Translations under genes and position numbers: made by a program | Notes under the pieces: generated by a model | The model's database searches: none | What the model was told of the DNA's origin: nothing | Seen by the model: only the letters and a program-made list of their open reading frames with translations | NCBI GenBank assembly: GCA_009746045.1 | Contig: RPFO01000225.1 | Coordinates: 1,167,090-1,231,089 of the forward strand | DNA: 64,000 bases | Origin: Mesostigma viride | Taxonomy: Eukaryota; Streptophyta; Mesostigmatophyceae; Mesostigmatales; Mesostigmataceae | Direction: 5' to 3' | Part shown: positions 31,538 through 40,373 of the stretch, piece after piece | Numbering within the stretch: position 1 is the first letter of the stretch | Layout of the letters: the number at the start of each line of letters is the position of its first letter

Positions 31538-33359
31538 AGTGAAGGGGGGACAACGTCGTCAGTGGCAAGGCGGCCCTCCTGCAAGGCGGGGACTTGGTAG
31601 TCCGCGGCCGAGGAGGGGGGCGCCGGTGGCGGCGGGGGTCCGGCGACCCCGAGGCGGGCGGCCGTCTCGGGGTGCAGCGGCGGGGGGGGGCGCGAGCCCC
31701 ACCGGTCAAGGAAACATTGTGGGCCAACCAGCGGTCAAGGCTTACCGGCGCCGTGCCGTCCCCCGTATGCTCCACCGGGGTGCGCTGCCGCCGGCCGCCG
31801 AGCCGGTCGAGGTGGTACCACATGTCCTTGCCCTGGTTGCGGGCCTGGCAGGCCTTGGCATCCGCGATGCACTGGGCCGCCTCCGCGTCCTGAGCGTGCG
31901 CGTAGGCCTCCACAAGGGCGGCCTTGAGCGATGGTTTCTGCAGCGGGTCCCGGTTACGCTTGAGGCGGTGCCGGGCGGCCAAGACCTTGGGGTCCTGGCG
32001 GTAGAGCGGGCCGGGGCGGCGGCGGGGCATGACCGGCAGGTGCCGGGCCGCCAGCAACGGGGCACGGGCCGCAAAGCCCGCAAAAACGGCTGCGTTGGGG
32101 GCACCATTGTCCAGCTTGTCGACGTCCGCCCGGGCGTCCAGTGCCGACAGGTACTTCCGTCGGCACCAGTTCCGCTCGTGCTCGGCGTCCGTCCAGTCCT
32201 CAGGATCTCCCTTGACCGGACGTAGAGCAGACCAGTCAGGGCGGACCACTGTGGCGCGGCGCGTGGGGACGTGGAACCGGAGCCGAAGGGTCGCGCGCAC
32301 CAACCGGTGATCAGAGCACACCGTGGGCGTGTCAAACACTCGGGCGTCCAGAACCGAGGTACACCTGGGCTGCCGTACCACCACATAGTCCAGACAGGCC
32401 TGACGGCCGTTAGGGCCACGAAAAGTGACCAAGTCCTGTGAGGGACGTTGGAATTGACAGTTGACAGCAACCATCCCGCTATCCCGCAAAAAGGCAGAGA
32501 AAAGGGGAGTATTGGCGTTAGCTTCCGTGTCAGCAGGCGCAAAGCGACTGCCAGCAGTGCCCACGGGGAGCGTGGCATTGGCGTCGAGCAGCATAACCAA
32601 AAAGTGGCGGGCCGGAGTGACCCTCTCAAGGTCATGCAAAGATTCGAAGAACTCCTCACGGGCCGAATCAGGTAGACCACTGTGGGGTGCGTAGCCCACC
32701 CCCACCGTGAGGTGGTGTTTAGACCGCCCCTCGACAGAGGTGAAATGTGCTACCATAAGGCGTGGGGTTAGAAACTTAAGCGTGCTGAGGCTAGCAACTG
32801 CCAGCGGCGAACACAAAAGACCAACACCACCTTGGCCAGACGTACCGCTGCCAGCGAAGTAAAACCGCCAGCCACCCGCCAAGCGAGCAGTGCTCACCAG
32901 GCCAAGTGGCACCGTGCGGCGGTGTTCCTGGACGCCTAATATAGATACACGATGCTCAATGCAAAATGCGACTAGCTCCTCGATCCGGCAGCTATGGTCG
33001 TCATCTAGCAATGTGCGGGTGTTAAAAGTGGCAAGGGCCAAGGATGCCTGCTGGCCCACCAGGGGAGAACGACGATGGGTGATGGGGGTGGGTGCGGCGG
33101 GGAATGGAGGTGGGGGTGGAACGGAGGGGGGAAGGGAAGCGGTGGAAATAGTGCTTTTCATCGCATTTATTTTGTCCTGCAGGCGTAGGATGCGAGCCTG
33201 CCGCCTGCTCTGGGTATTCGGGGATGCTTGCGCAACGCAGAGGCGTAGGAAATCTAGCATGCGTTGGGTGTTGCACCATCCATTGAGTTGCAATATATCG
33301 ATGAGATAACTGTGTATGTATTGATTTAGTAATAAACTATCACGTATAGACTGTGTCAC
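31464..33359 (-). pseudogene. LINE APE-type endonuclease ORF, frameshifted at its 3' end
   Basis: Starts at an ATG at 33359. Endonuclease/exonuclease/phosphatase motifs are all present: LATFNTRTL (Asn), GVQEHR (Glu), GYAPHSG, VMLLDANATL (Asp and Asn), LDYVVV and CSDHRLVRATL (Asp-His). This enzyme nicks target DNA. The frame is sound to about 31690, then shifts at a long G-run (about 31680-31688 on plus) into Pro/Arg-rich nonsense. A second one-base break at about 31545 separates it from the reverse transcriptase. Both breaks are single-base and both sit in homopolymers, so either the copy has just begun to decay or the assembly is wrong there. Confidence 0.85.
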
Positions 33360-33505
33360 GTGGGTACCAATTATAAAGGAACCTTCAACCCTGTAGTCAG
33401 ATGACGATCAAGTCTGATTTTAGTAGTTAGGATTTTCTTGACTAGCTCAGAGTTTTAGTTAGGTTTCGCGGCTTCGCTCACCCCCATCCATTAAATTAAA
33501 TTAAC

Positions 33506-34242
33506 CACAGGTCGGACAAATATAAATGATATTTGGCCGTATTTGCGCATTTGATTTATAAATGTTGCATATTTAGTCCACTAAATTAATCCAACGGTGA
33601 ACCCCGTTCGGCAACAAATATTTAGATTAATCCAACGGTGAAACCGGCTTTGACCAAAATATTTAGATTAATCCAACGGCGAAAAAGTTTTCACCAAAAT
33701 ATTTAGATTAATCCAACGGCGAAATCGGCCTTGACCAAAAAATCTAAATTAATCCAACGGTGAAGCCGGCTTTGACCAAAATATCTAAATTAATCCAACG
33801 GTGAAACCGGCTTTGAATATTTAAATTAATCTAAATGAATATTTAAATACTCGTGCCGCCAGGGCCTTTAACTTTAACATCTGAAGTTGAACATGTCGGA
33901 CAAATATAAATGATATTTGGCCGTATTTGCGCATTTGATTTATAAATTTCGGCAAAAAATATTTGGATTAATCCAACGGCGAAAAAGTTTTCACCAAAAT
34001 ATTTAGATTAATCCAACGACGAAACCGGCTTTGACCAAAATATTTAGATTAATCCAACGGCGAAAAAGTTTTCACCAAAATATTTAGATTAATCCAACGG
34101 CGAAACCGGCCTTGACCAAAAAATCTAAATTAATCCAACGGTGAAACCGGCCTTGACCAAAATATTTAGATTAATCCAACGGCGACCGGTAAGCAGCCAA
34201 AAGTATTTGAATCATATTTTATTTGTATTTGTCCGACCTGTG
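33506..34242. mobile_element. AT-rich MITE-like element with terminal inverted repeats
   Basis: The left end CACAGGTCGGACAAATATAA is matched at the right end by its reverse complement (22 nt, one mismatch). Both flanks carry AAATTAAATTA, a possible target-site duplication. The interior has no coding capacity and consists of about 41-nt repeats around TTAGATTAATCCAACGGCGA. The 54-nt start of the element recurs at 33894, so the interior is also duplicated at about 383-nt spacing. Its base composition is very different from the GC-rich surroundings. Confidence 0.7.
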
Positions 34243-34392
34243 AAATTAAATTATAACATGCCTCCGTTGGGAGATCATGTAGCACATATTCCTTGATGGA
34301 TGGGTGGGGTGGAAGGAGCCCCATCCATCACGCAAGGGAATACATGCTACATGATCTCCCCACAGAGTCATGTTATAGTTTCATTTTTAATC
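34243..34392. mobile_element. Head-to-head pair of LINE 3' ends (near-palindrome)
   Basis: The minus-oriented 3' end at 34243-34316 and a plus-oriented 3' end at 34318-34390 are imperfect reverse complements (ATAACATG-CTCCGTTGGGAG-ATCATGTAGCAC and its inverse). Each carries the family stem-loop and A/T tail. Confidence 0.7.
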
Positions 34393-34408
34393 TCCTCGAT
34401 CCATCTCT

Positions 34409-34633
34409 CTAGGTGGAGGAATGCCATAACCTCCACCTGCGGACTTCCACCCAGGGCTGCATTCTACCAATGGGCCGCGGGGCCCGTGGCCGGGAGAAAA
34501 CAGGAGCATGCCGGCCCACAGGAAGGTGCATATGTATCGCAGACGGCAGCCCATGCATTTCTCCTTGTCTATTGATCATGCGGGCGCGGAGTACAGATAA
34601 TGCCAGAAGCCCTGCATCGATCGATATCCTCAA
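34409..34633 (-). pseudogene. Fragment of retroelement protein (LRARMI...APVFS family)
   Basis: The minus-strand frame contains VLRARMI, HLPVGRHAPVFS and RAPRP, matching the plus-strand copy at 36745-37016 (VLRARMI, HLPEGYAPVFS, RAPRP). The protein is unidentified; two copies in inverted order and association with LINE 3' ends mark it as transposon-derived. Confidence 0.55.
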
Positions 34634-34799
34634 GCAATTGTGTCACATAGGCCCGGGTCGTGCCGCGTCGGTGCGGGGCGCGCACAATTTGCCAGTGCAT
34701 GGGTTGCGACGGGGCAAAAGGACCCTGCCATGGGAGGAGCGGGGTCTACCTGGAACTGGCCAGTCCTAAGCCCGCCCGCAGGGCCCACATCATGGGTAT

Positions 34800-34985
34800 T
34801 CACCTCATCACCTGGTCTGTGCGGGCAAGATGGCCGGCAAAGAGGAGGCGGCGGTGTCGGATGGTATGGGTGACAAGAGGGAGCTCACAGTATAGCTCTA
34901 GCTCGGCCCGGGTGCGGCGCTCTTGGTAGCGGATGCCAAGGATGTGACGTGAGCATTCGAGTGACTGTGCCGTCAAGCTGTCCAT
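34800..34985 (-). pseudogene. LINE RT C-terminal fragment, second family
   Basis: SLECSRHILGIRYQERRTR followed by RRLLFAGHLARTDQV is the segment C-terminal to the reverse transcriptase in non-LTR elements. It differs clearly from the element at 29751-33486, so a second LINE family is present. Confidence 0.65.
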
Positions 34986-35155
34986 GGACTAAGTCAGTCC
35001 ATGGAATACGTGCATGCTACAAGCCCATCCAACGGAGTCATGTTATAATTTATTACGCTTATAGTGACTCGATGACATAGATCGTGCATGGGGCCGGAAA
35101 CATCTTGTTTGATCAGGGCGTGTGTTAATTTCATGCAATGTATGCTGATTTGGCA

Positions 35156-35408
35156 TGCCGCAAAGGTGAAAACCATTTGCGTTCAGTGCCGTTCCGCGGA
35201 AAACGCGATCTGCAAATGAATCCAGGCCGGAATCGAACTGGGGACCTCTCGCACCGATTTTTGCTGACTATAGGACGGACGTCTCCGGATCCTAAGGCAT
35301 CGCCAACTGACACGTACAGTCATCCGCAAAAGTTCTCCTTTCCGGGGAGTGATGCAAGCCTGTCGGATTTGGTACTAGATCAATCATTCGAGATCTGTGT
35401 GTGTAGGA
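35156..35408 (-). mobile_element. tRNA-derived SINE-like element, copy 1
   Basis: On the minus strand GGTCCCCAGTTCGATTCC (B box at 35239-35229) is preceded by AGTTGGCGATGCC, which resembles a D-arm/A box about 67 nt upstream. The T-arm is convincing, the A box less so. About 250 nt are shared with 39163-39420 in the same orientation at roughly 90% identity by eye. No protein is encoded. Confidence 0.6.
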
Positions 35409-35639
35409 GTACTACACACGTGTCCACTCGAGACTTATTCAGTCTCGAAACGTGAGACGGGCTGAATGCGGCTGGAATGTATGCCCAATAATCACTTCCC
35501 ACATGGTCATGCCGATCGATGTGGTCACGCACATCTCGCCAACCGGCGCTGTGCAATGCTGCCTTGACTAAGTTGTAGTACAGGAGTGCCACCAAGGATC
35601 ATCTGTACTAAGTACGTAAGTACGGTAAGTACTTGCGTG

Positions 35640-35740
35640 TCATGCGCATGGGTATTAATTAATTAATTAATTAATTAAAATCATAGCTCCGTGGGGAGCA
35701 TATGTAACACATAGCCCTGAGAAAGGGGCATCTATGGGTT
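35640..35740 (-). mobile_element. Retroelement 3' end with (TTAA)n tail
   Basis: Minus orientation: stem-loop GCTCCCCACGGAGC at 35699-35686 followed by a TTAA/TAAT tail (35653-35680). Confidence 0.65.
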
Positions 35741-36046
35741 TGTAATACAATCAGGGCGACAACCTGCAGGTGTAGGATGTACAACTATCACCTGCTCTGG
35801 GTGCACAAGGTGCACCTGCACCGCGATGATGGTTCGTGCCTCCTAAACAAGCACAAGCACACAAGGCGGCTTGAGGAGAGGGCCTAGAAGGCCTGCATGA
35901 CATATGGGGTGGAAGGTATGTGGCTAGGCTTTAGCCTTTTTTTTAGCTAGCTAGCGCGCCCGAATGCAGCTGTGGCATGCCTTTGGCATGAAGGAGACTG
36001 GGGGTCTCTGCCCTTTCTCCTGTTGTGCACACACAGGGATTAAAAG
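35741..36046. other. Transposon island, unassigned
   Basis: No protein similarity is visible. It probably belongs to the plus-strand retroelement whose 3' stem-loop follows at 36061-36080. Confidence 0.35.
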
Positions 36047-36105
36047 CACTTCGGTGCTCCGTGACTCCCCAACGGGAGCACGAGTTTAATTAATTAATTA
36101 ATGTG
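36047..36105 (+). mobile_element. Retroelement 3' end with (TTAA)n tail
   Basis: Plus orientation: GTGACTCCCCAACGGGAGCA then CGAGTTTAATTAATTAATTA. The same end occurs at 58029-58072. Confidence 0.65.
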
Positions 36106-36279
36106 GCTAGGCTATAGCTGGTGTACACATGGCATCTCAGCAGAGAGTAACTCCCTGCATGGGCAAAGCATGACTCGAAATTGCTACGGCTATTGCAAGG
36201 GCTGGTGTGGGCCCATCACGTAGGCATATACATGGCCACATAGCTAAGCTTTCTAGTCTACACTACTGCTACATTCCCT

Positions 36280-36362
36280 AGGCTGGGGTGGCTGGGGTGG
36301 CTGGGGTGGCTGGGGTGGCTGGGGTGGCTGGGGTGGCTGGGGTGGCTGGGGTGGCTGGGGCG
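36280..36362 (+). repeat. (GCTGGGGTGG)n, about 8-9 copies
   Basis: Perfect 10-nt tandem repeat at the 3' end of the ORF1p-like fragment that follows on the minus strand, where it encodes Pro/Ala/Thr repeats. Confidence 0.95.
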
Positions 36363-36740
36363 GCAGGGGTCGCCTGCCAGGGCTTGTGGGCGACGTAGAT
36401 GTCCGCCCCCTTCCAGTAGACCGGCTTCTGCCCCGCCGTGTGCCGGAGCTGGAGGTAGGTCGGCCATAGCTCCCGTCGCTGTTGTCAGTGCTGCGTCAAG
36501 GTCAAGTCGTCGTCCAGCGTGTAGGAGGTCCCCCCAAGCCGCTTGCGACACTTGAGGAACTCCATCGTATCCGCCATGGTGTCAAAGGTGAGGAGCAAGG
36601 GGGAGGGGCCGGCCTTACGCGTAAGGCCGGGGGGAAGGCGGGTCACCCCCCGCGGCTTGCCCTTACCAGTGAGAGCCACGGGGACAAGGATTTTGTTCTC
36701 AAACGCCAGGGCAAGGGTCTCGGATCGAGGTCTCGTCCTG
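36363..36740 (-). pseudogene. L1-type ORF1p C-terminal fragment
   Basis: Minus-strand reading: a strand of hydrophobic RRM-like sequence (PLLLTFDTMADTMEFLKCRK), then LGGTSYTLDDDLT, then RRELWPTYLQLR and WKGADIYV. This is the order seen in L1 ORF1p-type RNA-binding proteins of plants and algae: RRM end, D-L-T, R-R-x-L-W-P, then a basic C-terminal domain. It is broken upstream at about 36740, where a plus-strand fragment begins. Confidence 0.6.
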
Positions 36741-36744
36741 CAGC

Positions 36745-37160
36745 GGGTCGAAGGCACTGCTTGAAGACGCAGGGCTTCTGGGACTATCCGTACTCCGCGC
36801 CCGCATGATTGACAAGGAGAAATGGGCTGCCATCTGCGATAAGCACCTTCCCGAGGGGTATGCTCCTGTTTTCTCCCCACGGGCCCCGCGGCCCGTTGCT
36901 AGCCAGGGTAGAAGTCCGCAGGTGGAGGTTATTGGTCCTGAGGATAGCCGCTACACTACCGCCTCGTCTGCCATTACAGTAGAGGACAGCTCGGATGAGG
37001 ATTACATCCCCATCTAGTGCTTAACGGTACTGGGGGATGATGCAGACGATATATTTGTTTAAACTTTTGTGTAATTATTTTTCTAATGAGATTAGCATAG
37101 TACTCCGTGGCATGCCTTTGCGCATGACACGCAAGTACTTACTTACTTACTTACTTACTG
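36745..37160 (+). pseudogene. Retroelement C-terminal fragment ending SSDEDYIPI, with 3' tail
   Basis: Plus-strand frame with VLRARMIDKEKWAA, HLPEGYAPVFS and a C-terminus SSDEDYIPI and stop at 37016. The 3' region with GAGATTAGCATAGTACTCCG and a (CTTA)n tail at 37136-37158 follows. An inverted copy of its 3' end lies in PRP28 intron 22. Family not identified. Confidence 0.6.
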
Positions 37161-38640
37161 CGCCTGCCAGGGCTTGTGGTCGACGCGTGTATGACCATCC
37201 CCGGCCCCTCCAGCTAGTAGTACACCGGTTTCCGCCCCCTGCGCTCTGCCGGAGCTGGAGGTAGGTCGGCCATAGCTCCCGTCGCTGCTGTTGCTGTGCC
37301 AGGGTCAAGTTGTCCTCCAGCGTGTAGGAAGTACCGGTCCTCGAGAGCTTCTAATTGCGGCATTTAAGAAATTATTAACAACAGCTTATCCGCCATGTAG
37401 TTACTTAAAGGTGAGGAGCACGGGGGCCGGCCGCCAGCCTTACCCCGCGCGCGGGGAAGGCGGACAGCAGCTCCATCCTGATCGAGCTCACCAGTACGTG
37501 ATCGAGTTGGCATGGGGGTAAGAATGTCGCGCGCTTAAACGCTATGGCAAGAGACTCCGAGGTCTCACCTGCCGGCTGGTCGAAGTGCTTGACGATGACA
37601 TTGTGGCTGCGCTTGGTGATGTCGGCCTCCTCGCGGAGGTCGAGCGTTTGTTGCTTGAGCTGTTCCGCGATGGTGGAGGCGGTGGAGGTGGTGTGGTGCT
37701 GAACAGCTGATGTCGATCTGCCCAGGTCTGGGGGCCGGAGCATCGCCCGCAGGGCCAGCTAGCGGGGGGCGGCTTGGCGGCAATGTCCTTGACCGCCCGG
37801 CCTGGGCGATGAGGCCTGCGGTGTTTTGCAGGCACTCAATGGCGATGACGTGGTCGTGGAGGCGCTTAATTGTCGATGTCGAGGAGAGGCGGAGGCGAGG
37901 AGGGTGGAGGTGGAGGTGTCAGACGGTGGTGGAATTACTGAGGTGAGGGAGCTCAGCAGCCAGCGTGCTGCCCATTGCTGCCACATCTGCATGCAGCAAG
38001 GGTTTTCACGTGCTGCTCGAGGGCTTCCTGAAGGATGGAGCGGTATGTAGGTGGCTGCGGAAATGGCAGGAGCCCAGATCTCGCGCCTTTCAATATGCTC
38101 GATCTGCTATATAGAGCTAGAGCATGAGAAGTGAGCAGAGGATGAGGTGCTGAAGGCGGGGGCGTGGTTGGGGATGGTCCGCCACATAGGTGAGGGGACA
38201 CCATGTGCCGTCTGGAGGCGGTTGATGCTGTGGAAATGGAGGCACAGCTGTCGTAAAGCGAGGCGTAGTTCCCGTCAAAGATGCAGGGTGTGGCACTTGC
38301 CGGGGCCATGTTGGTGCAGTTGTGGTCGACGACTTTGAAGGATGTCAGCCGAACTTGCAGTTCTGTTGGGCGCGATTCTGCTGGGCGGTTGCGTTTGGGA
38401 TCAGGCGAGGACGAGGGCGATCGAGGCCGCAGGAGCCGAGTGCACTACAAACGCTTGAGTAGTGTAACCGCTGCTTGGTAGGCCGGGCGGAGCTACAGCC
38501 GGAGCTGCAGGCGAATTCTCTTGGCTCATGCAGCGCCGGCAGCCGCCAGGCTGCGTTGCGTAGTCGAGCGCCTCTTGCTCTCCATAATATTGCGTTTTAG
38601 CTTCCGGAAAATACATCAGCGTGTGCGTCTTAGAAAGTCG
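37161..38640 (-). pseudogene. L1-type ORF1p fragment, second copy
   Basis: 37161-37340 parallels 36371-36560 (C-terminal domain). Upstream on the minus strand come a short coiled coil IAEQLKQQTLDLREEADITK and an RRM start NVIVKHFDQPAGETSESLA, then Ser/Thr/Pro-rich sequence to about 38640. Several frame changes show it is dead. Together with the first copy it documents an L1-like element in the genome. Confidence 0.55.
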
Positions 38641-38743
38641 AAGCGATTGTGATATTCACGGCCAAATTTGGTGCCCAAACGTGAAAGTTATGAGCGCCGC
38701 CGTCAGCCATGGCTACCTCGTGGCTATTATGTGTATACTACTA

Positions 38744-39130
38744 TTAAATTAAATTAAATTAAATTAAAGCAGTATAAAATGACTCCGTTGGGAGATCATG
38801 TAGCACGTATTCCCTTGCTGGATGGATGAAGGTGGGCGAAGCCGCGAAACCGAACTAAGCTAACATACACTAAGCTAACTCTAAGCTTATCTAGAAAAAC
38901 CTAACTACTCTACTCAGCAAAGCGCCCCTTCCTTCTCGGGGAAGGGTGTAGTGGTACGCGCATATCATCACAGGTAAAGCTAGGATGCTGAGGACAAGTG
39001 CGTTAATTGAACAGAACGCTCAAGTTTGCGCCGCAGGATGTCCTGCAAATGCTATTCTACGATGTCTAATCTCGTCGGAAATGCAAGGCATACCTTTGCC
39101 TACCCAAAGACTCGAGTGACCGGTGCATGG
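38744..39130 (-). mobile_element. 5'-truncated LINE copy, internally deleted
   Basis: Starts (3' end) with an (AATTT)n tail and stem-loop at 38781-38794, then the same 3' UTR as 29822-29893. After a deletion it resumes with CCTACAAATGCTATTCTACG, matching 30209-30228 of the main LINE. Confidence 0.75.
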
Positions 39131-39162
39131 GTGGAATACCCTATACTCTGATCAGACACTCC

Positions 39163-39420
39163 GCAAAGGTGAAAACCTTTGCGTTCAGTGCCGGGCCGCG
39201 GAAAACGCGGAAAACGCGATCTGCAAATGAATCCGACCGGAATCGAACTGGGGACCTCTCGCACCAATTTTGCTGACTATAGGACGGACGTCTCCGGTTA
39301 CCATGGCATCGCCAACTTACACCTACAGTCATCCGCAAAAGTTCTCCTGTCCGGGGAGTGATGCAAGCCTTTCGGATTTGGTACTAGATAAATCACTCGA
39401 GATCTGTGTGTAGGAGTACA
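39163..39420 (-). mobile_element. tRNA-derived SINE-like element, copy 2
   Basis: Second copy of the element at 35156-35408, same orientation, B box at 39249-39239. It has a private 10-nt tandem duplication (GGAAAACGC twice). It is inserted within LINE debris: LINE-like sequence continues at 39430-39500. Confidence 0.6.
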
Positions 39421-39500
39421 TTCAAACCCTATACATTCAAAAGCCTGCCGAAGCATCCAGGTAACCGTGCCATTCCTAGCCGCGTGCTCATCTGGTCCGC

Positions 39501-40373
39501 CTGAGCTGTCTTAGCATTAGCCAGCCATAATTTGAAAGAAGAAAGCTACACATTTCCATCTCTATTCACATTCATTGATCATCCTGAACTGTTTACAAAA
39601 TCATCCTGCAACACATGCGCTGGTCGTCTCATTGATATTGCATGTCTGTATAAACACATCTGTAAGTTGTCTCAGAAAGAAAGAGGCAGTTCCTTTATTG
39701 AACACTTGATATGTTTTTCGTAATATACATTCGCAAATTGTAGAAATTTCATCAAAACTATTCATGTGTTTTACCATGTGCATGGCTTCCACAATCTTCC
39801 TCGCGTACAGCACCGCTAAGGGCCCCAACATGCAATTAGTTATTGTAGCACATAGTTATTGTAGATCAATATTTACAGCTAGTGTGGAACAGCGCATGGC
39901 ACCTCCTGGGGAAGGAAATCGACTAACGACTGAGTCACCCGAGAGATTCCGGAGAACCATTTCCGTTTCCGGTTCGGGTTGTGAATGGGATTTGAACAAC
40001 TTTTGGCCCGCGAGCGGCTTTTAGCTCAAGCTTCCGCGCACCGGGACAGCAAGATCCCGCTTGGGGTCTTGATTTTGTGCTTGCTGAAGCAAAATGGTGA
40101 CGCGGCATGCCAAAATGTTTAGGAGGCGTACGACATCGTACGACTGTGACCAGACAACCGGCGCGCGCAAGGTATCCCTTCTCACCAAGATTCTCTGGGC
40201 ATGAACAAATGCCAGTCAGATCTGGACCAGTCCAGGTTCAAAGCGCCGCGCCCGAGGCCGGGAACCAGAAATGAACATGAAATGGAAACAAATCCGGGTC
40301 CCCGGAATCTCTCGACAGTGTGCCTGATTCCACTGTGGCCATCGAGCAGTAATATACAAAAAAGTTTCAAAAA
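39501..40373. other. Intergenic, nothing recognised
   Basis: AT-richer DNA with a 76-codon minus frame at 39601-39831 that matches nothing I know. It holds the 3' flank of the hypothetical gene that follows. Confidence 0.4.

Larger units (their letters stand above)
29751..33486 (-). mobile_element. LINE-type non-LTR retrotransposon, nearly full length
   Basis: Minus-strand element with an APE-type endonuclease followed by a reverse transcriptase and a 3' end of stem-loop CCTCC-CCAC-GGAGG plus an A/T tail (29782-29795 and below). There is no visible RNase H domain and no separate ORF1. The 5' boundary is uncertain: 33418-33486 is an inverted copy of the element's own 3' region (29822-29893), so the element abuts another fragment. 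Clade not assigned. Confidence 0.88.

Noticed and set aside
31314-32225. 303-codon plus-strand frame
   Set aside because: Antisense shadow of the LINE endonuclease/RT coding region.
35229-35239. Functional tRNA gene
   Set aside because: Only a T-arm/B box is convincing; acceptor and anticodon stems do not form a complete cloverleaf, and a second diverged copy exists, so it is SINE-like.
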